Positions 16,864 to 24,554 of a DNA stretch of 36,354 nucleotides are shown one piece after another. Each line of letters begins with the position of its first letter. Within the stretch, counting starts at the first letter, position 1. Position numbers and translations under genes: made by a program. The notes below the pieces were generated by a model that was not told the DNA's origin, ran no database searches, and saw nothing but the letters and a program-made list of their open reading frames with translations. Where the stretch lies: assembly GCA_964372165.1 (NCBI GenBank), contig CAYJPT010000006.1:1-36354 (forward strand). The letters are read 5' to 3'. The DNA is from CAYJAD01 sp964372165 (lineage in GTDB: Bacteria > Desulfobacterota > Desulfovibrionia > Desulfovibrionales > Desulfovibrionaceae).

Positions 16864-17937
16864 TTATTTGGCGGGGGCTGTTGCGGGTTCTGCATCATTT
16901 GTGTCAGTGGCTTCTTCCTCAGGGGCTTCTGCTGGCACAAAAGGTTTCTCCAAAGGTAACTCCGCTTCTGCCATTACTTCGCGGAAATCATCTTCATATT
17001 CAGCGTAAGTTGTGTACTTTTTGGGCGGATTCCAAGGATTAATATGTCGCACAGCGCGGGAATTATTAGCCATATTCCGTGTTGGACTAAAGAATATGCC
17101 TACCATGTGCATAAGCTTTGAGAATGGGAAGTAAATCAGCAATACACTTAAGAATGTAATATGCACAAAGAACATGGCATTAATATCACTAGGAACAGTT
17201 GGACTTAAGGTAACAAGGCCCATAGTCATGACTTTTACACTTGCAATATCTGTCTTATCAAAGTAGCGGAGCATAATGCCTGAACCAACAAGCCCAATGA
17301 TAAGATAGAGTGGGAAATAGTCATTGTTAAGTGACAAATAGCGTAAACGCTCGTTGAAAAGGCGTCTACACAATAAAAATAGTACAGCTACAAGCAATAA
17401 AGCACCTGATATAAACATACGAGGTGCACCTACTTGCATGATACCGTCAAGTGTTTCAAGCCAGGTAATACAGCTTGGCACAGGCTCTATGAAAAAGCGG
17501 AAGTGCCGGATAAAGACTACTAAAAAACAGTAATGGAAAATTAGTGCAAAGACCCATAGCCACTTGGAAGAGTAGTAAACTATGCGTGGGCCTTGACCTT
17601 TAATGTCTGCCTGTACGTCTGCTGCCGTATTACGGAACAAGGAACGGAAGAGGAAAACTTCCAAAAACATACGCTTGATAACTTCCCAAGTATTACTAGG
17701 GTTATCAAGTGTTGATTGCTTGATCCAAGGCAACGATTTCTGTTGTCCACCTGTGGTGGGAATACAGAACGGCACAGGCGATTTGCCCCAATAGACCATA
17801 CGCCAGATAACGCCGCCGATGAAGGTAATCACAGCAACATACGGCAACACAACTCCAAATAGGAAACCAAGGCCTAAGCCTGTTCCTACCCATGCTATGA
17901 CGCCGATGGCAAAGACTACCAGTAACGAAGTAACCAT
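16864..17937 (-). CDS. dsrM: DsrM, NarI-like diheme cytochrome b subunit
   Basis: This 357-residue membrane protein is of the NarI/HdrE type. It has two N-terminal helices, then a soluble stretch, then several helices with paired histidines suited to heme b (FHYCFLVVFIRHFRFF and FVHITFLSVLLIYFPFSKLMHMVG). The C-terminal tail is acidic and Ala/Pro-rich. With DsrK it forms the quinol-oxidising, DsrC-reducing core module. GAGGTAAGGG precedes the ATG. It is the first of the five dsr genes. The 187-bp gap upstream contains a repeat and a small hairpin, so expression may come from the RsbRD-gene promoter or one of its own. Confidence 0.95.
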   Translation of the reverse strand: MVTSLLVVFAIGVIAWVGTGLGLGFLFGVVLPYVAVITFIGGVIWRMVYWGKSPVPFCIPTTGGQQKSLPWIKQSTLDNPSNTWEVIKRMFLEVFLFRSLFRNTAADVQADIKGQGPRIVYYSSKWLWVFALIFHYCFLVVFIRHFRFFIEPVPSCITWLETLDGIMQVGAPRMFISGALLLVAVLFLLCRRLFNERLRYLSLNNDYFPLYLIIGLVGSGIMLRYFDKTDIASVKVMTMGLVTLSPTVPSDINAMFFVHITFLSVLLIYFPFSKLMHMVGIFFSPTRNMANNSRAVRHINPWNPPKKYTTYAEYEDDFREVMAEAELPLEKPFVPAEAPEEEATDTNDAEPATAPAK

Positions 17938-18062
17938 CCCTTACCTCACTGGGCTATATGTTTGTAAAAAACTCAGCCTTTATGCTGGCGCATGCTTAGA
18001 TAAGCCTTAACCAATTTTGGCTGAAAACCAAATCTCCCTAAGGAGAATCATTTGTTATGTTT

Positions 18063-18078
18063 ATGTCTTTTTAGACAT
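18063..18078. other. Small hairpin upstream of dsrM
   Basis: ATGTCT (18063-18068) pairs with AGACAT (18073-18078) around a TTTT loop. It lies between the RsbRD gene and dsrM, next to repeat copy 3. The function is unknown; a perfect 6-bp stem can arise by chance in AT-rich DNA. Confidence 0.35.
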
Positions 18079-18094
18079 GTTGCTCAAAACAAGT

Positions 18095-18127
18095 TAGGTA
18101 AACGCTGATTAAATCAGCATTTCCTTA
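18095..18127. repeat. Interspersed dyad repeat, copy 3 (short form)
   Basis: This compact version has arms TAGGTAAACGCTGATT (18095-18110) and AATCAGCATTTCCTTA (18112-18127) almost directly joined, without the T-rich interior of the other copies. Its terminal TTA on the plus strand is the TAA stop codon of the RsbRD-domain gene, so the element begins inside the gene's last codon. Confidence 0.75.
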
Positions 18128-18652
18128 GGTCTTGTCTTGAACATCTAAAACCTTATTTCGCTGTGCCCAACGAACTACTTGTGAGTGTTGGTCGCGTATT
18201 TCTTTGATACGTTGTTCTGCCAAGGTTTCTCGTGAGTCCATATATATATCAAGAGCCATAAGAGCCAAGGTGTCAATGCGTGACTCTGCCTCAAGATAAG
18301 CATCTATTTGTGCATATTTTTTGCAAATAGGTAAAAGCTTTTCACGAAAAATTTGCTTAAATACATACAGAATGCCAATGCCTTGCGACGGAGGAAAGTT
18401 TTGTACAGCACGTAAACGCACAAAGCGCATTAGGGCTTGTTTTAGCGTTTCTTCATCAACTTGCTCACCAGCTGCTGCATCATAAAGATTATTTGCAATG
18501 GTGTTGGTCATTTCACCCACAGGATTGCAAAAATCATCATGCTTAGTACGCAAAAAACCCGTTGTATCTAAGGGATAAGAATTGAAAACAGCCTCAATCC
18601 ATTCCTGCACTATGGCTGTTTTATGATCTTTGAAAATGTGTAATATTGCCAT
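18125..18652 (-). CDS. RsbRD N-terminal-domain protein linked to dsrMKJOP
   Basis: The 175-residue all-helical protein resembles the N-terminal domain of RsbR-type stressosome proteins (RsbT co-antagonists): an early QEWIEAVFNSYP segment, then NPVGEMTNTIANNLYDA and a long helix with AESRIDTLALMALDIYM. There is no STAS domain, no membrane segment and no catalytic motif. From memory, a stand-alone protein of this type lies just upstream of dsrM in many Desulfovibrio, so it probably senses something or regulates the complex. It has the same strand as dsrM, with a 187-bp gap between. Its stop codon is the first three bases of repeat copy 3. Confidence 0.8.
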   Translation of the reverse strand: MAILHIFKDHKTAIVQEWIEAVFNSYPLDTTGFLRTKHDDFCNPVGEMTNTIANNLYDAAAGEQVDEETLKQALMRFVRLRAVQNFPPSQGIGILYVFKQIFREKLLPICKKYAQIDAYLEAESRIDTLALMALDIYMDSRETLAEQRIKEIRDQHSQVVRWAQRNKVLDVQDKT

Positions 18653-18698
18653 GTTATTCCATGTTTACAGATAAATATATGCAGTTCAATGTCCGCAC

Positions 18699-18763
18699 TT
18701 GTGATTATGGTTTTAAATTAAATTACATACATACGTCAAGATATAAAACCATAATTTTCACAA
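18699..18763 (-). promoter_or_regulatory. Candidate promoter of the RsbRD-dsr operon flanked by an inverted repeat
   Basis: On the minus strand TTGACG, a 17-base spacer and TTAAAA form a plausible sigma-70 promoter about 60 bp before the RsbRD gene. It is flanked by arms TTGTGA-TTATGGTTTTA (18699-18715) and its inverse (18744-18763, with three extra bases), 28 bp apart. TTGTGA/TCACAA half-sites are typical of CRP/FNR-family operators. Promoter and operator roles are inferred. An alternative is a weak terminator for the VKOR gene. Confidence 0.5.
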
Positions 18764-18800
18764 CAGCTGTTTTAAATTGGTTTCATACATTATAAATTAG

Positions 18801-19952
18801 CTACTCCGGGCATGGCTCTTGTGTTGCCCCTCCACAGCTACCAGCTATGCCTGTGTCTATTGGCAACTCTGCGTCAAGTGCATTGGCATTGGGCTGTATA
18901 TTTATGGGATCCATACTTTCTAATGTTTCCATAGGTTCGTAAGTATTAGCGGAGCTTACATCACCTTGTGATGGTAGTGATGTAGTTGAGTCTGGCGATG
19001 CTAAAGGTGTGCTGATTTCTTGCTTCATTGGAATAGAGGGAGTTTGCTGTATTTGTTTTGGCTTATTGATTTTTTTTTGTTCTGCAGAGTTTGAACTTGC
19101 GGGAGCAACATTTAAGCTTGCCGGTAAGCCCTTGTACTCAATAAAGGGTACAACATCTGAGCCGGACAAAAGCACTTTTGCCTTATTGCGCAAAAGATAA
19201 AAGTGTAAATGTAATGCTTCAAAAAAACCTAAATTATGATTTTGTATATTTTTTGCTTGCTCAAGAGCTTTAGCTAAACTTTCACCCTTGTTAACACTGT
19301 TAACTATATGTGCAATGGCGACAAAATCTTCCTCTTTTTCAAGTATTGGGTAAAAGGCTGCGTCCTTATTGCTAACAAGTACATTCACAGCCACTTGGCA
19401 AGAAGGGCAGGAAGGTGAAAAGTAAACACTGATTAGGGGATTTTTTGCGCCATATATGGACCATGTGCCTAAACTATCACGCAAAATTACTCCACTATTA
19501 GCGATAAATATAATCATCCAAATTGTTACAAGTATAGATCTTGAAGGTGCTTCAAGCCTACGGCCAGTGTGCCTAAAGGCTATGTATGTTAGCAGAAAGA
19601 GTAAACCAACAACTAAACAACTGATACACGGTGATGTAACAAGCATTAAAAGCAAAAGTACTATATCAAGAATAACACAAAAACCTGCCGCCGCAACTCC
19701 AAGCCAAGGACGTCCACTTAGCGATACAATAGTTAAAATACAAAAAGCAACAGCGCCATACCACCAAAGGGATATACCGCCTAAGGTCATGTCTTGGTTA
19801 AGTTCACAACCAGATGTAATGCAAAAATCCATTATATTTCCAAGGGCACTCCATGCGCATAGAGCAAGCCCTAATACAGAAATAAACAGTGGCCAAATCA
19901 TTATGAGGGGGGTAAATTTGTTCCCAGAAATTCCTTCAAGTCTTCCTGTCAT
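18801..19952 (-). CDS. VKOR-family membrane protein fused to a thioredoxin-like domain
   Basis: Bacterial VKOR homologues reoxidise periplasmic disulfide catalysts and pass electrons to quinone. Residues 1-160 hold about five helices with the VKOR cysteines: loop pair C44 and C49 (FCITSGCELN), and active-site C109-x-x-C112 (SPCISC). A membrane helix leads to a thioredoxin-like segment (VYFSPSCPSC, C182 and C185), then helical sequence. The last 110 residues are Ser/Pro/Gln/Thr-rich and end with cysteines 373 and 381. An upstream TTG at 19982 also fits, but I chose the ATG at 19950-19952 with GGAAAA upstream (383 residues). It sits upstream of the dsr operon, whose DsrJ and DsrO are exported, but a link is only a guess. 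Confidence 0.78.
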   Translation of the reverse strand: MTGRLEGISGNKFTPLIMIWPLFISVLGLALCAWSALGNIMDFCITSGCELNQDMTLGGISLWWYGAVAFCILTIVSLSGRPWLGVAAAGFCVILDIVLLLLMLVTSPCISCLVVGLLFLLTYIAFRHTGRRLEAPSRSILVTIWMIIFIANSGVILRDSLGTWSIYGAKNPLISVYFSPSCPSCQVAVNVLVSNKDAAFYPILEKEEDFVAIAHIVNSVNKGESLAKALEQAKNIQNHNLGFFEALHLHFYLLRNKAKVLLSGSDVVPFIEYKGLPASLNVAPASSNSAEQKKINKPKQIQQTPSIPMKQEISTPLASPDSTTSLPSQGDVSSANTYEPMETLESMDPINIQPNANALDAELPIDTGIAGSCGGATQEPCPE

Positions 19953-20042
19953 AATATTTTCCAATTTTGTAATTTTGCCCAAAAAGCTTGAGAACTATAA
20001 AGCTAAAAAATATAATAAGCAAGTATGAGTAATTTGTTTTTT

Positions 20043-20804
20043 CTACTCAACTTTACGCCAACCATGCTGAAATTGTGCATCATATAGCTTTGAGGCTGTA
20101 GCTTTTGCATTTTGTCCAGGTAGCACTAGAAATATAGTTTGTCTTTCAAAAGAATTAATATTAACGGCTTGATATAATGTGCTTATGGTGGACCAAACTA
20201 ATTTTTGCTCTGGCCAGCCTACTCTATAAGCACATAGTACAGAAGTATCATGCGGCAAGACTTGGCAAAGCTCTGCTTCAAGCTCTTTGGCTTTATGCGC
20301 AGAAAGATAGATAGCCATAGAGCAACCAAGTGCTGCAAAGCTACGTATCTGTTCTTTTGGTGGCATGGGTGTGCGCCCGTCAGTTCGGGTAATAACCAAC
20401 GATTGAGTAATTTCAGGTATGGTAAATGATATGCCTGCCGCTGCCGCTGCTGCGCAAGCTGTGGTAACTCCGGGGATAATTTCGTATTTTATGCCAGCTT
20501 CATTTAAAAGCAATGCTTGTTCTCTAATTGTACCAAAAAGTGATGGATCTCCGGTGTGTACACGAGCAACATGTTGTCCTTTATGTGTTGCTTCATGCAT
20601 AAGGCTATAAATTTGTTCTAAATTTAGAGGGCTTGAGTCAATAACCTGAGCATTGGCTTTTGCTGATCCCACAATACTTTGGGGCACAAGCGAACCGGCA
20701 TAAAGCACTAAATCTACCGCCTCAATGATTTTTTGTCCTTTTACCGTAATTAATTCAGGATCTCCTGGCCCAGCTCCAATAAAATAGACTTTCCCCTTGG
20801 TCAT
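20043..20804 (-). CDS. cobM: Precorrin-4 / cobalt-precorrin-4 C11-methyltransferase
   Basis: The enzyme methylates C11 of (cobalt-)precorrin-4 in corrin-ring synthesis for vitamin B12. The 253-residue protein belongs to the tetrapyrrole methylase family: VYFIGAGPGDPELIT at the N-terminus for SAM binding, LVLYAGSLVP, VARVHTGDPSLFGTIREQ (the CbiF/CobM signature), and YEIIPGVTTACAAAAAAG. An anaerobic sulfate reducer would use the cobalt-first (CbiF) route, so cbiF would be an equally good name. It stands alone here, with no other cobalamin gene in the window. Confidence 0.93.
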   Translation of the reverse strand: MTKGKVYFIGAGPGDPELITVKGQKIIEAVDLVLYAGSLVPQSIVGSAKANAQVIDSSPLNLEQIYSLMHEATHKGQHVARVHTGDPSLFGTIREQALLLNEAGIKYEIIPGVTTACAAAAAAGISFTIPEITQSLVITRTDGRTPMPPKEQIRSFAALGCSMAIYLSAHKAKELEAELCQVLPHDTSVLCAYRVGWPEQKLVWSTISTLYQAVNINSFERQTIFLVLPGQNAKATASKLYDAQFQHGWRKVE

Positions 20805-20857
20805 ATTTTTTCCTAGTATATTTATACTCTTAAATTAAAAAAGTGTGTTATGCTGTG

Positions 20858-22174
20858 TTATGTCAATTTTTTTATAATAAGGCGTGCTAAAAGCTCTACA
20901 GATCTCATGAGTGCTCCTTCATCAAAATCAAAGCATTCATTATGATGACCTGCGCTTAGCTCCACCCCTACTTGAATATATGTACCTTGCCCACCGCGCT
21001 CTTGAACGTCTTTTAAGAGCCAGGTAAAATCCTCAGAAGCCATAAATTTTGCACTAAGAATTATGTTTTTAAAGCAGGGCATAGTTTGGGCAATATCGTA
21101 AACTTCTTGAGCTAAACTTTCATCTGAGTAACCGCTTATACATGAGCCTACTTGTTTAAATGTGTAGTTACAATTCCACATTTCTGCAGCGGCTTTGCTT
21201 ATTCGCATAACTTCTCCCATCATCCATTGGTCGATGTTGGAATTAATACCTCTAGTTTCACCAGCAAGCCAAGCCTTTGAAGGAATAATATTAGGAGAGC
21301 CGTCTACTATTAATTGTCCAACATTAACACGAGTTGCCCCCTGCCCATGCCGTGAAATACTAAGCATACCCTGCACAGCCGCCAGTGCAGCCATTAGTGC
21401 ATTTTGACCCTCCTGTGGTGCTAGACCGGCATGCGCTGCTTTGCCAGTATAAGAAAGCTCAAAAGATGTTACGGCTAAAAAATCTGTAGTTCCGCAGATT
21501 AGTGTTTGTACATCCTTTGCTTGAACTCCCACATGTATGCCGATTATTTCATTAACTCCGCTAACTACTCCTGCATCAAGCATGGCCTTGGCTCCTTGCC
21601 CTATTTCTTCAGCAGGTTGAAAAATTAAACGCACAATCCCTTTTAGATGAGGACGCAATTCATGCAAAATAAGAGCAATACCAAGGCCTATTGCTACATG
21701 TCCATCATGTCCACAGGCATGCATACATTCATCATTACATGATGCAAAATTTTCTTTGTTGGGTATGTGATTTTCTATCTTTGTTTCTGTTGTGCCTATG
21801 GCGTCAATATCAAAACGCAATGCTGTAATTGGTAAATTAAATGTATTTTGCTCTTGCCCTTCTGGTACTATGTCTACCCAAAGGCCAGTTAAGCCATCAC
21901 CCATTTTATTAATGAACTCTGGATTAGCACCTTGCAACAGTGCACGTTCTTTTGCTTCAGCACATTGCTGTGCATTAGGAGGTGCAAGACGTGAATCAGC
22001 ATAAATAGCATCTGAACCAAGCTTTACTTCATAGCCCATATTTTGCAAAAAATTTGCAATAAAGGCAGTTGTAGCATATTCGCTCCAACCAGTTTCTGGG
22101 TGCTTATGTATATGTCTTCGTATATCACGAACTTGTGTGGAAATTTCTTTGAGGTGTTTGTCTATGTTGTACAT
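20858..22174 (-). CDS. M20-family amidohydrolase, AbgA-like
   Basis: This 438-residue metallohydrolase is close to E. coli AbgA (p-aminobenzoyl-glutamate hydrolase subunit A). Shared segments include RRHIHKHPETGWSE, ENFASCN...MHACGHDGHVAIGLG with metal ligands near C154, H156 and H159, FQPAEEIGQGA (E189, E190), AAHAG in the lid domain, and AGHHNECFDFDE at the C-terminus. Like AbgA it has an insertion after the first 50 residues (LAPPNAQQCAEAKERALLQG). Substrate is not fixed by sequence: p-aminobenzoyl-glutamate, N-acyl amino acids or an indole-acetyl amide are all possible. It ends 53 bp before the cobM start on the same strand; no partner abgB is present. Confidence 0.88.
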   Translation of the reverse strand: MYNIDKHLKEISTQVRDIRRHIHKHPETGWSEYATTAFIANFLQNMGYEVKLGSDAIYADSRLAPPNAQQCAEAKERALLQGANPEFINKMGDGLTGLWVDIVPEGQEQNTFNLPITALRFDIDAIGTTETKIENHIPNKENFASCNDECMHACGHDGHVAIGLGIALILHELRPHLKGIVRLIFQPAEEIGQGAKAMLDAGVVSGVNEIIGIHVGVQAKDVQTLICGTTDFLAVTSFELSYTGKAAHAGLAPQEGQNALMAALAAVQGMLSISRHGQGATRVNVGQLIVDGSPNIIPSKAWLAGETRGINSNIDQWMMGEVMRISKAAAEMWNCNYTFKQVGSCISGYSDESLAQEVYDIAQTMPCFKNIILSAKFMASEDFTWLLKDVQERGGQGTYIQVGVELSAGHHNECFDFDEGALMRSVELLARLIIKKLT

Positions 22175-22811
22175 ACATACTCCAATGTTCTAAGCTAATT
22201 TATTTTGTAATTTGCAAAAAAAAGTAAATATAAAACGCCGATTTGTATCGCCAATATTATATAATCAAAAAAATAAAACAGCAATGATTGCGGTATATTG
22301 TATGCAGCAATATTTGCTAAGTTTTGTGCGCCAATATTAAATGTTATTTATGTGCTTGTAATTTTAAATAAAAAAATACACCTCAATTGTGCCAGTAAAT
22401 GTGAAAAAAATCTTTTTCCTTGCTATCAAATTGCATATTTTATAAAGTACACTAAATCAGTCGGAATTAAAAATTATACAGAAAAAATTATATAATAAGA
22501 TACTCAATGTATCAATGGGAAATGTTTAAATATTAAATTTAAACATGGCTATTTAATCAAACAATATTCAATATAGAATTAATCTATAATATTGATAAAT
22601 TAATAATTATGTATTGTACTTGCTACATGGTTTGTTTCTTTAGTGAGCATTAGTGACTTTAACAAAAAGTTTTTATTTTATAAACTTATTGTTTATTCAC
22701 GTAAAATATCTTTGAAACATGTGCACAATAAAAATTGACTTTTATATTTTTTTGCATATACATATATACATGCTTATGCAATAGCTTTGGAAAATGACTT
22801 ATGGGTGAAAT
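22175..22811. other. 637-bp very AT-rich intergenic region
   Basis: No gene was seen; the plus-strand open frame 22298-22495 is low-complexity and has no ribosome site. It contains a perfect 10-bp hairpin (22522-22531 with 22537-22546, five-base loop) and, near its right end, a promoter candidate for the small zinc-ribbon gene. The base composition is lower in GC than that of the flanking genes. Confidence 0.6.
22735..22762 (+). promoter_or_regulatory. Promoter candidate for the zinc-ribbon membrane protein
   Basis: TTGACT (22735-22740), a 16-base T-rich spacer and TATACA (22757-22762) lie about 50 bp before the ATG at 22812. The match to sigma-70 consensus is good but the surroundings are very AT-rich. 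Confidence 0.5.
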
Positions 22812-23111
22812 ATGACACAAACAACAGAACAACCTATTTGTAGAATATGTGAACGACCACTACCGGACACAAGTAATATATGTCCATCTTGTGGCTATGA
22901 GCATGTAGGTAATAACAAGCTTAAGGTTTTGGTTGTTTTAAGTTTGGTTGTGATTATTTTTGCAATTATAATATATTTTAGTGTCACTGCACAAGTTGTG
23001 GATATTTTGGGTGAAGATAGTCATATTGTTGAGCATGATATTGAGCATGATACCAAACATAGTATTGAAAATAATACTGAGCATGGCATCGGGCATGAAA
23101 TTAAGGAATGA
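22812..23111 (+). CDS. Small zinc-ribbon membrane protein with His-rich tetrapeptide repeats
   Basis: The 99-residue protein has three parts. Residues 10-27 are a zinc ribbon (C10, C13, C24, C27: CRIC...CPSC). Residues about 37-59 are one membrane helix. The tail (74-97) is six tandem tetrapeptides of form E-H-x-I/T (EHDI, EHDT, KHSI, ENNT, EHGI, GHEI), five of them with His. The topology puts the ribbon in the cytoplasm and the His-rich tail outside if the positive-inside rule holds (Lys before the helix). I do not recognise the family. The tail could bind metal ions. A sigma-70-like promoter lies upstream, and the ribosome site is weak (GGGTG). It is one of only three plus-strand genes in the window. 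Confidence 0.65.
   Translation: MTQTTEQPICRICERPLPDTSNICPSCGYEHVGNNKLKVLVVLSLVVIIFAIIIYFSVTAQVVDILGEDSHIVEHDIEHDTKHSIENNTEHGIGHEIKE
23031..23102 (+). repeat. 12-bp coding minisatellite, six units
   Basis: Six consecutive 12-base units of the form GAGCATGATATT encode the E-H-x-I/T repeats of the preceding gene. Units differ by several bases each, so the array is not very recent. It ends three codons before and including the stop. Confidence 0.85.
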
Positions 23112-23167
23112 TTTTCATATTATTAATTTCATATTTTAATTTAAATATTATTTTTGTTATACATAAT

Positions 23168-23307
23168 TAGTCGATACTAAAGAATATCGTGGCATTTTTG
23201 AAAAATAAGACTCCTGCATCGCAATTTTCTTTGTTATGAAATTTTTTTGTAATTTTTAGTAAAATTGCACCCAAAAATAATTATGCAGGATTCTTTAGTA
23301 TGGACTA
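23168..23307. repeat. 140-bp nested inverted repeat
   Basis: The outer arms 23168-23185 and 23290-23307 pair over 18 bases with one mismatch (TAGTC-ATACTAAAGAAT). Inside them, TCCTGCAT (23212-23219) pairs with 23283-23290, and GCAATTTT (23221-23228) pairs with 23261-23268, all perfectly and concentrically. No open reading frame lies inside. It could be a small non-autonomous transposable element or a structured RNA. Confidence 0.7.
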
Positions 23308-23341
23308 TGTTGTTTTGCCTAATCGTATGGTTTAAAAGAAG

Positions 23342-23383
23342 TGTGGGTAATATTAATGTAACATTACAAAAATATTACCCACA
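23342..23383. terminator. Hairpin terminator downstream of cheV
   Basis: A perfect 13-bp stem pairs 23342-23354 with 23371-23383 around a 16-base loop that can itself fold. On the minus strand it is followed by a C/U-rich run, fitting termination of cheV; the plus-strand zinc-ribbon gene may use it too. Confidence 0.7.
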
Positions 23384-23432
23384 AAGGCTATGTTCAAAAA
23401 AACTTTATTAATTCTTCATTTCAAATTAAAAT

Positions 23433-24371
23433 TTATTTGTGCCCTTCAATTAAATCACGCATTTTATTGCTAAGGCTTTGCAAGTCAGGTTTAGCAAATT
23501 GTGCATCGGCACTAACAGCTGCGCATTTTTTAAGTAGGCTATCATTAATTAAAGAAGAAAACATTGCAACAGGTAGAACTCTTAAAACAGGATGATCTTT
23601 TATTTGCCTGCATAATGTCAATCCATCAAGTGCTGGCATTTCAATGTCTGAAATAACACCTTCAACAAAATCAGTGATTGGTTTGTTTTGAGCAGCAGCT
23701 TCGTCAACATAACGCTTTAATGTGTTCCACGCATCTTGCCCATCCACTGACTGTGTGACAATAAACCTACCTTCCTTGCTGAGTAGGTCAGCAACTAATC
23801 GCCGAATACTAGTTGAGTCATCTGCATGCAAGATGCGATATTGCTTTTCAGCTGGTATCACGCCTGCATCAGGGTCCATACGCATAGCCATATCTGGGTG
23901 CATTTCAGCAACAATAGCTTCAAGGTCAAGTAAAAAAATAACCCTATCATCCATTCGAATAACACCAGTAACAGCACTACGACTCATTTTTTGTAAAAGC
24001 GTTCCTGGTGCCTCAACGTCTGTCCAGCTTAGACGGTAGATGCGGTTAACACCTGAAACCTGAAAAGCTGTAATAACATTATTAAACTCAGTAACTATGA
24101 TTTTAGAGTCTTCGTGAAGGTTTGATGGGCTGTTTAGATATTTTGCAACATCGATAAGGGGCACAATTCGTCCATTACGATGTGCAAATGCGCCGAGTAC
24201 GGCAGGATGACGCATCTCAGGCATGGTAGTAATTTTTTGTGGACGTATAATTTCAACCACTTTGGCTACGTTAATGCCATAGTGCCCTTTGTACCCTTCT
24301 TCTTCAATATAGAACTCCATAATTTCGAGTTCATTGGTACCAGATTCTAAAAGAATATTGGTTTGCGCCAT
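23433..24371 (-). CDS. cheV: Chemotaxis adaptor CheV (CheW domain plus receiver)
   Basis: CheV links chemoreceptors to the kinase CheA and is tuned by phosphorylation. Residues about 15-160 form a CheW-like domain (FYIEEEGYKGHYGINVAKVVEIIRP and GRIVPLIDVAKYL). Residues about 180-312 form a receiver domain with the acidic pair D184-D185, the phosphate acceptor D242 (GVISDIEMPALDG) and K294 (FAKPD). The frame runs on to an ATG at 24395, but I chose the ATG at 24369-24371, which has GGGAG six bases upstream, giving 312 residues. It is a single gene with its own terminator; no other chemotaxis genes are in the window, but it implies a motile organism. Confidence 0.94.
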   Translation of the reverse strand: MAQTNILLESGTNELEIMEFYIEEEGYKGHYGINVAKVVEIIRPQKITTMPEMRHPAVLGAFAHRNGRIVPLIDVAKYLNSPSNLHEDSKIIVTEFNNVITAFQVSGVNRIYRLSWTDVEAPGTLLQKMSRSAVTGVIRMDDRVIFLLDLEAIVAEMHPDMAMRMDPDAGVIPAEKQYRILHADDSTSIRRLVADLLSKEGRFIVTQSVDGQDAWNTLKRYVDEAAAQNKPITDFVEGVISDIEMPALDGLTLCRQIKDHPVLRVLPVAMFSSLINDSLLKKCAAVSADAQFAKPDLQSLSNKMRDLIEGHK

Positions 24372-24554
24372 AAAAATCTCCCAATTGCACTGCAAGATAC
24401 CAAAAGTTTATACTACTAATAAGCACAATTACATAACGGTTAAAAAGCGTACATCTTTAGGGTGTATGTAAATCTATTTCAAAAGTAATTGTTGAAAGGT
24501 TAATTTTCCTATTTTTTTAAATGTTACTAATAATATTCATAAGGCACAAGTTAA

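Noticed and set aside
22298..22495. Plus-strand 65-residue frame in the 22175-22811 gap
   Set aside because: Composition is that of random AT-rich DNA; no ribosome site or recognisable motif.
22175..22811. tRNA or known riboswitch in the long gap
   Set aside because: I found no tRNA T-arm-like GGTTCRA sequence or cloverleaf pairing and no known riboswitch core by eye; only AT-rich hairpins.
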